64,000 nucleotides of DNA, taken from NCBI GenBank assembly GCA_902363735.1, contig CABJBA010000011.1:62001-126000 (forward strand). The letters are read 5' to 3'. This DNA comes from Clostridiaceae bacterium (lineage in GTDB: Bacteria; Bacillota; Clostridia; Lachnospirales; Lachnospiraceae). Below, one piece after another: positions 57,210 to 64,000 of this stretch (within the stretch, counting starts at the first letter, position 1; each line of letters opens with the position of its first letter). Made by a program: the position numbers and the translations under genes. Below the pieces are notes generated by a model, which saw only the letters and a program-made list of their open reading frames with translations, searched no databases and had not been told where the DNA came from.

Positions 57210-57998
57210 ATGTATAATTTGGAACGTCAATCGGAAATTATGTGTCAGCTAAAGAACAATGGCAGCGTGACTGTAACAGAATTAGCCCAATTGTTCCATA
57301 TATCCAGGGAAACCATACGAAGAGACTTATGTGAGCTGGAAGAATCCGGTGCTTTAAAACGCACTCACGGTGGCGCTGTCTTACAGTGGGCATCGCAACC
57401 TGAGCACAGGAAGAATTATGAATCACCCATACAGGTCCGAAATATTCAGAATGTGGAGGAAAAACAGCTGATCTGCAAGACTGCTGCTTCGGTCATTCAG
57501 AACGGAGATACCGTTTTTATTGATAACAGTTCAACCTGCTTATCTCTGTACAAATACATACCTCCGGATATTCAGGTCACCTTTATAACAAATTCCATAT
57601 CTTTTCTGCTTGAATGCTCCAAAATCCAAAACCCAAATCATACCGTTGTATGCCTGGGCGGAATTTTCAAGAACTCAAACCTGTCCATATATGGAAATAT
57701 TGCAATAGAAAACGCTGCACACTATTATCCCAATAAAGCCTTTTTCTCGTGCACTGGAATTAACAACAGCAATCACATAACCGATTCCGGGATCCACGAA
57801 ATTGATATAAAAAAGGCTTTGCTGCTTCATTCCCAGAAAAAATACCTGTTAGCCGATTACACCAAATTCAATCAGGTTGGCCAGGTATATCTCATGGATT
57901 TATCTGAAATTGATTATATTATTACGGACAGCAATACGGATCTAGTCAAGCTGGCTTATTTAAAATATTCCAATGTGGAGATTCTTGCAACAAAATAA
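57210..57998 (+). CDS. DeoR/GlpR family transcriptional regulator (second copy)
   Basis: A 262-residue repressor paralogous to the one at 49608, from MYNLERQSEIMCQL to the C-terminal LADYTKFNQVG. The helix-turn-helix is VTELAQLFHISRETIRRDLCELE with KRTHGGA after it, and the effector domain carries FIDNSSTCL. AAAGGG lies shortly before the ATG. Embedded in the operon it probably regulates. Two close DeoR paralogues in one locus, with a shared 13-base motif in two promoters, suggest overlapping control. Confidence 0.9.
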   Translation: MYNLERQSEIMCQLKNNGSVTVTELAQLFHISRETIRRDLCELEESGALKRTHGGAVLQWASQPEHRKNYESPIQVRNIQNVEEKQLICKTAASVIQNGDTVFIDNSSTCLSLYKYIPPDIQVTFITNSISFLLECSKIQNPNHTVVCLGGIFKNSNLSIYGNIAIENAAHYYPNKAFFSCTGINNSNHITDSGIHEIDIKKALLLHSQKKYLLADYTKFNQVGQVYLMDLSEIDYIITDSNTDLVKLAYLKYSNVEILATK

Positions 57999-58021
57999 CA
58001 CTCTTCACCAGGAGGAACATT

Positions 58022-59485
58022 ATGAATTATGTTGCATTTGATTTAGGCGGAAGCGGCGGGAAAATAGTACTTGGCATCTACACGGGGCAGCGCCTGTCCA
58101 TCCGCACCCTGCACCAGTTCGGTCATGGCCCGGTATCACTTCCCGGGGGCCTGTACTGGAATATTCTGGAGATATATCAGGAGATGATACACGGCCTAAG
58201 AATTGCGGTAAACATAACCGGGGATGATATACAGTCATTTGGCATTGACAGTTTCTGCAACGACTATGCTTTTGTTTCACCAACAGGAGAACTTCTTTCT
58301 CAGGTCCACTGCTACCGGGATGACCGGACAATGAAACATTCGCGGAAAATATACGATGTCATGTCTCCCTCAGATTTATACCATGTCAACGGAAACCAAA
58401 ATGCCAGTTTTAATACACTGATGCAGCTGGCTTCCATGTATTTTGAAAAAGAAACCTATTATTATCAGAATGGGAACAAATTACTATTTATACCGGATCT
58501 TCTGATATATTTTCTCTCCGGCCGGCAGCAAACAGAATACACACTGGCTTCCGTCAGCCAAATGTATGACTACAAACTCAAGACCTGGAATCCGCTTATC
58601 TTAGATCGTTACCAAATCCCCTCTCATATCTTCGCAGATATATCTTACCCCGGAAATATGATAGGCAAAACTACGGAAGAATTCAATGCCCGGCTGCACA
58701 CCAAAGGCTTTCAGATTGCCGCTGTATGTGAACACGATACCGCCTCCGCCTTTCTGGCCGCTCAGGCCAGTCAGGACCACGCCATTATCAGCTGCGGGAC
58801 TTGGGCTTTGGTTGGTACCGAGGCAGAACTTCCCATTATCAATGAGCATGGCTTTCAATACAATATTGCAAATGAAGGCAGTTACAAGGGTCATCACAGG
58901 ATCCTTCGCAATGTTATGGGCACCTGGATTATTCAGCAGATCAAAGCCTATTATCAAGAACGGGGAACCGATTATTCCTATTCACAGATGGAGGAAATGG
59001 CTGCTCTGGCTCCGCCTTTACAATATTTCATTGATGTGGATGAGGCAATCTTTTTTTCTCCCGAAAATATGCCTGAGAAAATTCAGAGCAACTGCCGAAA
59101 ACGGTATGGGGATGTACGCCTTAGCCTGGGAGAAATGGTGCGGTGTGTCTATGAAAGCCTGGCATGTAAATACCGATGGAATTTAAAGCTGTTGGAAAGG
59201 CATACAGAAAAAACATTTACCGGGATTCATATTGTGGGCGGAGGCGCACAAAGCAGGCTGATGTGCCAATTGACTGCAAATGTCTGCAGCCTGCCTGTAT
59301 ATGCCGGCCCCACTGAGGCCACCGCCATCGGTAATATCATGATGCAGCTCATGGCTGACGGGCAGATCCGCTCTGTGGAGGAAGGCCGGGCACTGGTAAA
59401 AGAGTCCTTTCCCTGTCATGAATTTTATCCTCAGGAAACTGCTCTGTGGGAAAAACACTATGATAGCTTCTTATCTATACTATAG
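58022..59485 (+). CDS. FGGY family carbohydrate kinase, rhamnulokinase-like
   Basis: A 487-residue kinase with two actin-like domains. The N-terminal phosphate-1 loop is AFDLGGSGGKIVLG, a catalytic Asp lies in SFGIDSFCNDYAF, and the C-terminal half has ISCGTWALVGTE and HIVGGGAQSRLMCQLTANV followed by GPTEATAIGNI. The sequence is closest to RhaB, which phosphorylates L-rhamnulose at O1. GGAGG is seven bases before the ATG. With the class II aldolase it forms a ketose kinase/aldolase pair; the ketose may be a deoxyhexulose, but rhamnose isomerase is missing. Confidence 0.87.
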   Translation: MNYVAFDLGGSGGKIVLGIYTGQRLSIRTLHQFGHGPVSLPGGLYWNILEIYQEMIHGLRIAVNITGDDIQSFGIDSFCNDYAFVSPTGELLSQVHCYRDDRTMKHSRKIYDVMSPSDLYHVNGNQNASFNTLMQLASMYFEKETYYYQNGNKLLFIPDLLIYFLSGRQQTEYTLASVSQMYDYKLKTWNPLILDRYQIPSHIFADISYPGNMIGKTTEEFNARLHTKGFQIAAVCEHDTASAFLAAQASQDHAIISCGTWALVGTEAELPIINEHGFQYNIANEGSYKGHHRILRNVMGTWIIQQIKAYYQERGTDYSYSQMEEMAALAPPLQYFIDVDEAIFFSPENMPEKIQSNCRKRYGDVRLSLGEMVRCVYESLACKYRWNLKLLERHTEKTFTGIHIVGGGAQSRLMCQLTANVCSLPVYAGPTEATAIGNIMMQLMADGQIRSVEEGRALVKESFPCHEFYPQETALWEKHYDSFLSIL

Positions 59486-59550
59486 GTTTTGCACTCTGAT
59501 TAAGAATGTCAATTACATTGAAAATCCAATAAGGAAAGAAGGAATTGAAT

Positions 59551-60699
59551 ATGAAAATTTACAGAATGGGAGTTGTGGGAACCGGTTTTATCGGACGGGT
59601 CCATATTGAAACCGTAAGACGTCTTGGAAATGTTGAAGTTGTAGCTCTTGCCGATACAATCAGCGCAAAAGAAGCGGCTGAGTCTCTCAATGTTCCACAG
59701 TATTTTAACGACTACAGACAGATGATTGATAATATGAAGCTGGACGTGTTACATATCTGTACTCCCAATAATACTCATTTTGAAATCGCAATGTATGCCA
59801 TGGAGCACGGTGTCCACGTTATCTGCGAAAAACCCATGTGCGTATCCATAGAAGAAGCCCGGACACTGGTAACAAAAGCTCAGGAAACAGGATTAATTGC
59901 CGCCATCAATTTCCACAACCGCTTCTATCCTATGAACAACCATTTAAAACATGTAATTCAAGACGGTGAATTAGGGGAGATTTTCTCTATTACCGGAAGC
60001 TATACTCAGGACTGGCTTTTGTATGAAACTGATTACAGCTGGCGTCTGAATTCTTCGGAATCCGGCAGCACACGTGCCGTTGCCGACATCGGATCCCATT
60101 GGATGGATCTGGCTGAGTATGTGACCGGTCAGAAAATAGTTGCAGTTAACGCAGACTTTTCAACAATTCATCCTACACGAAAAAAACCAAAAGGACATGT
60201 AATTGCCTTTTCAAAGGAAAAATTTGCAGAGGAAGATTATGAGAACATCACCATTGATACGGAAGACAATGCCAGTGTTATGTTCCGGTTCAGCAACGGC
60301 GCAAAGGGCAGCGCCTTCTTCTCTCAGGTGATCGCCGGAAAGTCTGTGGCTATCGACTTATTGGTGGGCGGCTACAAAAAATCCGCGGAGTGGAACAGCG
60401 AAGTCTGCAATCAACTGACCATCGGCCAGCGGGACAGCTTTAACCAGGTCATGGAAAAAGGCATTGCTACCGTTCATCCCAATACCAGACCGCTGATTGC
60501 CTATCCCTTCGGTCATCTGGAAGGCTTTCCCGATGCTTTTAAACAGTGCTTTGCCAATGTGTATAACAGCATTGACAATCCTAACGTGGTCCGTGAGTAT
60601 GCTACCTTTGAGGATGGACTCCACGAAATGGTGCTTTGCAATAAAATCTTTGAAAGCAACCAGAAACAGCAGTGGGTGGATATTCCAGATGGATTATAA
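59551..60699 (+). CDS. Gfo/Idh/MocA family NAD(P)-dependent oxidoreductase
   Basis: A 382-residue dehydrogenase. The Rossmann domain has GVVGTGFIGRVHIE, and VICEKPMCVS holds the catalytic Lys of the EKP motif. The C-terminal domain includes DIGSHWMDLAEYV, where the His is typically catalytic. I start it at ATG 59551, seven bases after AAGGA. The family oxidises sugars, often at C3, or reduces keto-sugars. Last gene of the operon, before a bidirectional terminator. Confidence 0.88.
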   Translation: MKIYRMGVVGTGFIGRVHIETVRRLGNVEVVALADTISAKEAAESLNVPQYFNDYRQMIDNMKLDVLHICTPNNTHFEIAMYAMEHGVHVICEKPMCVSIEEARTLVTKAQETGLIAAINFHNRFYPMNNHLKHVIQDGELGEIFSITGSYTQDWLLYETDYSWRLNSSESGSTRAVADIGSHWMDLAEYVTGQKIVAVNADFSTIHPTRKKPKGHVIAFSKEKFAEEDYENITIDTEDNASVMFRFSNGAKGSAFFSQVIAGKSVAIDLLVGGYKKSAEWNSEVCNQLTIGQRDSFNQVMEKGIATVHPNTRPLIAYPFGHLEGFPDAFKQCFANVYNSIDNPNVVREYATFEDGLHEMVLCNKIFESNQKQQWVDIPDGL

Positions 60700-60839
60700 G
60701 GAAAAAGCATATTGTAATATACCTTTCTAAGGAGTAAAACAGATCTGATAGCGTCCGTATCTCAAGCTATGTACACAGTTTGATGGGTACTGCATGAGGC
60801 ATTCAGCCGCTTATGAGTTTGTTACACAAAAAATACTGG

Positions 60840-60876
60840 AAAATGGCGCCAGACTTTGTCGTTTGGCGCCATTTTT
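60840..60876. terminator. bidirectional terminator between the sugar operon and the collagen gene
   Basis: AAAATGGCGCCA (60840-60851) pairs perfectly with TGGCGCCATTTT (60864-60875), with T runs on both strands. It ends the Gfo/Idh operon and the convergent collagen-like gene, whose stop is at 60897. Confidence 0.9.
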
Positions 60877-60896
60877 CTCAGTTAATAACAAGGCTG

Positions 60897-63566
60897 TTAT
60901 GCAAATTGGGCAACGATACCTCCGTTAAAGCCCATAATAGGTGCAAGTGCCAAAGATGGGGAAGACGGCATTTTAAGGCCCATGCATATCATGACTTGTG
61001 TTCCTGCTGTAATTGTTGCATTAATATTATTCAATTGTCCATGGGCAATTGTTCCGTGTACCGGATGAATCTGTCCGCCTAAAATTGGATTCAAATCAAA
61101 ATACGTTTCTTCTAAAAAGGTGTAATTTTTGCTGTCGGCTGGTGCGGTTGCAATTACAATATATGGGTTAAGGTTGCTATAAGCGGTTAGATCTAATGCA
61201 ACTCCATTCACTACGCTAGCCCGGATGCTCTGAATGATGACATCAGCCGGTAACGTAAACATATACCAGTCATCTGCTACAGTTGGTGTGAAGGTGTTAC
61301 CGTTTGGAGCACCTAATGCAATATTCAGTCCGCTTTCACCAAAACCGGTTACAGCAATACGTAGAGACTGACCCGCAGCATTTATAGTGGGTGTGGAAAT
61401 AGCCGTATATCCGGTTGAAAATGGAATCAGAAAAGAATTACTCGAACCGGCACTTCCCTGGGGACCAGTGGGTCCCATTTCTCCTTGTGGCCCGGTCGGG
61501 CCGATTTCTCCCCCTGGACCGGTTGGGCCGATTTCTCCTTGGGGGCCAGTGGGTCCTATTTCTCCCTCTGGGCCGGCTGGGCCTATTTCTCCCCCTGGAC
61601 CAGTTAGGCCGATTTCTCCTTGGGGGCCAGTGGGTCCTATTTCTCCCTCTGGACCGGTGGGGCCGATTTCTCCTTGGGGGCCAGTGGGTCCTATTTCTCC
61701 CTCTGGACCGGTTGGGCCGATTTCTCCTTGGGGGCCAGTGGGTCCTATTTCTCCCTCTGGGCCGGTTAGGCCTATTTCTCCCCCTGGACCAGTTGGGCCG
61801 ATTTCTCCCTGCGGGCCGGTTGGACCTATTTCTCCCTCTGGACCGGTGGGGCCGATTTCTCCCTCTGGGCCTGTTGGACCTATTTCTCCCTCTGGGCCGG
61901 TTGGGCCGATTTCTCCTAGGGAGCCAGTGGGTCCTATTTCTCCCTCTGGGCCGGTTGGACCTATTTCTCCCTCTGGACCGGTTGGGCCGATTTCTCCTTG
62001 CGGACCAGTTGGACCTATTTCTCCCTCTGGACCGGTGGGGCCGATTTCTCCTTGCGGGCCGGTTGGACCGTTTTCTCCCTCTGGACCGGTGGGGCCGATT
62101 TCTCCCTCTGGACCGGTTGGGCCGATTTCTCCTTGCGGGCCGGTTGAACCGATTTCTCCTTGCGGGCCGGTTGGGCCTATTTCTCCTTGTGGGCCGGTTG
62201 AACCGATTTCTCCTTGCGGGCCGGTTGAACCGATTTCTCCTTGCGGGCCGGTTGAACCGATTTCTCCTTGCGGGCCGGTTGGACCGACTTCTCCTTGCGG
62301 GCCGGTTGGACCGACTTCTCCCTGCAAACCGGTTGGACCTATTTCTCCTTGCGAGCCAGTTGGGCCTATTTCTCCCTGTGGGCCTGTCGGGCCAATTTCT
62401 CCCTGCGGGCCTGTCGGGCCTATTTCTCCCTGCGGGCCTGTCGGACCAATTTCTCCCTGGGGACCAGTTGGACCAATTTCTCCCTGCGGGCCTGTCGAAC
62501 CTATTTCTCCCTGGGGACCAGTTGGGCCCATTTCTCCCTGTGGGCCTGTCGAACCTATTTCTCCCTGCGGGCCTGTCGGACCAATTTCTCCCAGGGGACC
62601 AGTTGGGCCCATTTCTCCCTGTGGGCCTGTCAAACCTATTTCTCCCTGGAGACCAGTTGGACCGTTTTCTCCCTGCGGGCCTGTCGAACCTATTTCTCCC
62701 CGGGGACCAGTTGGGCCCATTTCTCCCTGTGGGCCGGTCGAACCTATTTCTCCCTGGAGACCAGTTGGACCGTTTTCTCCCTGCGGGCCTGTCGGGCCGG
62801 TTTCTCCTTGCAAACCAATTGCACCCGTCGGACCTACTCCGCCTTGGGGGCCAGTTGGCCCTATTTCGCCTTGGGAACCAGTTGGCCCTATTTCGCCTTG
62901 GGAACCAGTTGGCCCCATCTCTCCTTGGGGACCAGTTGGACCGATTTCTCCCTGTGGGCCGGTCGGACCGATTTCTCCCTGCGGGCCGGTTGGACCGGTT
63001 TCTCCTTGTGGGCCGGTTGGACCGATTTCTCCTTGGGAGCCGGTTGGGCCGATTTCTCCTTGGGAACCAGTTGGGCCGATCTCTCCCTGTGGGCCGGTTG
63101 GACCGATTTCTCCTTGGGGACCAGTCGGACCGGTTGGGCCAGTATCTCCTGACGGATTAGAGTCTTCTATCTTGACAATTGCAGAGCCTGGGGTAACAGT
63201 AATATCAAGTGTATTGGACTCAAAAACAAGAGATTCTCCAAGTGTCATAGCAGCTGAACCAGTGGGACCAATAACATTAAATAAAATGGTTTCAGGATCT
63301 ATACTTCCAGCAGGACCGGTATCACCCTGTGGTCCGGTTGCCCCTACATTACCCTGTGGTCCGGTTGGGCCGGACACACCAGCGGGGCCTTGCACACCAG
63401 CAGGACCCGCTTCTCCTTGGGAGCCGGCTGGGCCGGGAACGCCAGGAGAGCCCTGCACACCGGCTGGACCAGGAACACCCTGTGGCCCAGTTGGCCCTAC
63501 ACAGCACCTGCATGGCTTATTACATGATGAAGAACCACATGAATCAGATGTTCTATATATACTCAT
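60897..63566 (-). CDS. BclB-like collagen-repeat exosporium protein, 889 residues
   Basis: The N-terminus is short and cysteine-rich ([22 protein letters not shown]). A first collagen block is followed by a non-collagen insert of about 60 residues (from [13 protein letters not shown] to [13 protein letters not shown]), then a collagen block of about 560 residues, nearly all of the form GPTGPQGEI. The last ~170 residues, from [13 protein letters not shown], resemble the head domain of BclB-type exosporium glycoproteins, including GMGL-like and hydrophobic strands ending [12 protein letters not shown] ribosome site AGGGATG and a SigK-like promoter lie upstream. No signal peptide or LPXTG motif. 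Spore-surface filament is the inferred role. Confidence 0.82.
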   Translation of the reverse strand: MSIYRTSDSCGSSSCNKPCRCCVGPTGPQGVPGPAGVQGSPGVPGPAGSQGEAGPAGVQGPAGVSGPTGPQGNVGATGPQGDTGPAGSIDPETILFNVIGPTGSAAMTLGESLVFESNTLDITVTPGSAIVKIEDSNPSGDTGPTGPTGPQGEIGPTGPQGEIGPTGSQGEIGPTGSQGEIGPTGPQGETGPTGPQGEIGPTGPQGEIGPTGPQGEMGPTGSQGEIGPTGSQGEIGPTGPQGGVGPTGAIGLQGETGPTGPQGENGPTGLQGEIGSTGPQGEMGPTGPRGEIGSTGPQGENGPTGLQGEIGLTGPQGEMGPTGPLGEIGPTGPQGEIGSTGPQGEMGPTGPQGEIGSTGPQGEIGPTGPQGEIGPTGPQGEIGPTGPQGEIGPTGPQGEIGPTGSQGEIGPTGLQGEVGPTGPQGEVGPTGPQGEIGSTGPQGEIGSTGPQGEIGSTGPQGEIGPTGPQGEIGSTGPQGEIGPTGPEGEIGPTGPEGENGPTGPQGEIGPTGPEGEIGPTGPQGEIGPTGPEGEIGPTGPEGEIGPTGSLGEIGPTGPEGEIGPTGPEGEIGPTGPEGEIGPTGPQGEIGPTGPGGEIGLTGPEGEIGPTGPQGEIGPTGPEGEIGPTGPQGEIGPTGPEGEIGPTGPQGEIGLTGPGGEIGPAGPEGEIGPTGPQGEIGPTGPGGEIGPTGPQGEMGPTGPQGSAGSSNSFLIPFSTGYTAISTPTINAAGQSLRIAVTGFGESGLNIALGAPNGNTFTPTVADDWYMFTLPADVIIQSIRASVVNGVALDLTAYSNLNPYIVIATAPADSKNYTFLEETYFDLNPILGGQIHPVHGTIAHGQLNNINATITAGTQVMICMGLKMPSSPSLALAPIMGFNGGIVAQFA
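61456..63140 (-). repeat. about 60 tandem 27-base collagen repeats
   Basis: Units encode GPTGPQGEI with PQ/PE/PG/SQ/LQ and EI/EM/EN/EV variants. The + strand consensus is CCAGTTGGGCCGATTTCTCC plus seven bases. Zones of one variant (PE near the 3' end, STGPQ in the middle) show local block duplication, and the array is expected to vary in length. Confidence 0.88.
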
Positions 63567-64000
63567 TTCAAATCATCCCTTAACAATATTTTTAAATTGA
63601 CTTGTTATTAAATAATAATATCAGTCACTTTCATAATATGGGATAACTTAACAAGAGGTTCAATTAAGGCTGCAATATACATGAAAGACACTCTGCATCG
63701 AAAATCAAATCTGAATATTCCAGGTAAAATAAACTTCCTGGTGAAATAAATAAAATAGTGTTGGATAATAATTGGTTGAGTACAATTTAGCTCAAACATT
63801 AATTAGTCCATAATCTGTGATTTCCCTATCTCATCTGGTATTTCCTATGTTTCATTTGCTCATATTAATCTTTCCCATAGCCACCATTTCTTAGGTTTGA
63901 TATGTCTTATCTTTAACAATCACCCTTAACTTTCCTTGATTTCCCCTTAAACCAAGCCTATTTTCTATCATAATAATTAATGGTTTTTGACATGAAAAAA
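63567..64000. other. AT-rich region upstream of the BclB-like gene
   Basis: Apart from the SigK-like promoter at 63632-63660 I see no gene. The open frames are short and lack ribosome sites. The last 200 bases contain repeated TTTCCTT/TTTCCC-type pyrimidine tracts with no clear structure. Confidence 0.4.
63632..63660 (-). promoter_or_regulatory. SigK-like promoter of the BclB-like gene
   Basis: On the minus strand AACC (63657-63660), 16 bases, then CATATTATG (63632-63640), one mismatch from CATAnnnTA. The spacing is the same as at the two other collagen promoters of the window. Confidence 0.4.

Noticed and set aside
61387..63600. A 737-codon plus-strand open frame opposite the BclB-like gene
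   Set aside because: It is a mirror of the Gly-Pro-Thr codons: the complement of GGX-CCX-ACX has almost no stops. It lacks a ribosome site and its Pro-Ile-Ser-Pro text is a direct product of the repeat. A second frame (61415-63160) has the same origin.

Overview
The window looks like a chromosome segment from an anaerobic, spore-forming, low-GC Gram-positive bacterium of the Clostridia, most likely Lachnospiraceae (Lacrimispora / Clostridium-like). The reasons are AT-rich intergenic DNA, strong AGGAGG-type ribosome sites with frequent TTG and GTG starts, a flavodiiron protein next to a RIC-type repair protein, and collagen-like spore-surface genes preceded by SigK-like promoters. The genus is inference. 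I see no rRNA, tRNA, CRISPR array, phage or insertion sequence.

Layout. 1-1244: an unrecognised gene cut by the left edge, then a queuosine-precursor transporter (queT) under a probable preQ1-I riboswitch. 1519-8299: a seven-gene operon on the minus strand in which two paralogous methyltransferases bracket a complete nickel/oligopeptide-type ABC importer, with a 36-base inverted repeat at its head. 8870-13684: an enolase-superfamily sugar-acid enzyme, a GntR regulator, an alpha/beta hydrolase and two coupled LysR regulators. 13964-21570: a spore-surface island with three collagen-like proteins and two paralogous family-2 glycosyltransferases. 21612-24492: a nitric-oxide/oxygen defence module (Fnr-like regulator, RIC, FprA). 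24495-29743: an MFS exporter and the potABCD polyamine importer.

29851-34370: a KdpDE-like two-component pair facing a KtrB/KtrA-type potassium uptake system; the shared spacer holds two direct-repeat pairs in the geometry expected for an OmpR-class activator. 34425-46191: a LacI regulator followed by a long minus-strand operon (M29-like hydrolase, class V aminotransferase, livJHMGF importer, shikimate-dehydrogenase-like enzyme, a decayed threonine/serine exporter, zinc alcohol dehydrogenase, YiaK-like dehydrogenase), apparently for uptake and catabolism of an unidentified amino or acid compound. 46543-47373: a CPBP membrane protease.

47416-60876: a large sugar-catabolism locus with two DeoR regulators, two TIM-barrel sugar isomerase/epimerases, a ribose-type ABC importer, an Old-Yellow-Enzyme-like oxidoreductase, a PfkB kinase, a class II aldolase, a FGGY kinase and a Gfo/Idh/MocA oxidoreductase. 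Two of its divergent promoter regions share an exact 13-base motif. 60897-63566: an 889-residue BclB-like collagen protein built on a 27-base repeat, again with a SigK-like promoter.

The most interesting points are the methyltransferase-bracketed importer, the collagen/glycosyltransferase island with cysteine-bearing collagen repeats, the rewiring of a KdpDE-like pair to Ktr, and the sugar locus of unusual composition. All functions are assigned by reading motifs and family resemblance; no search was run.
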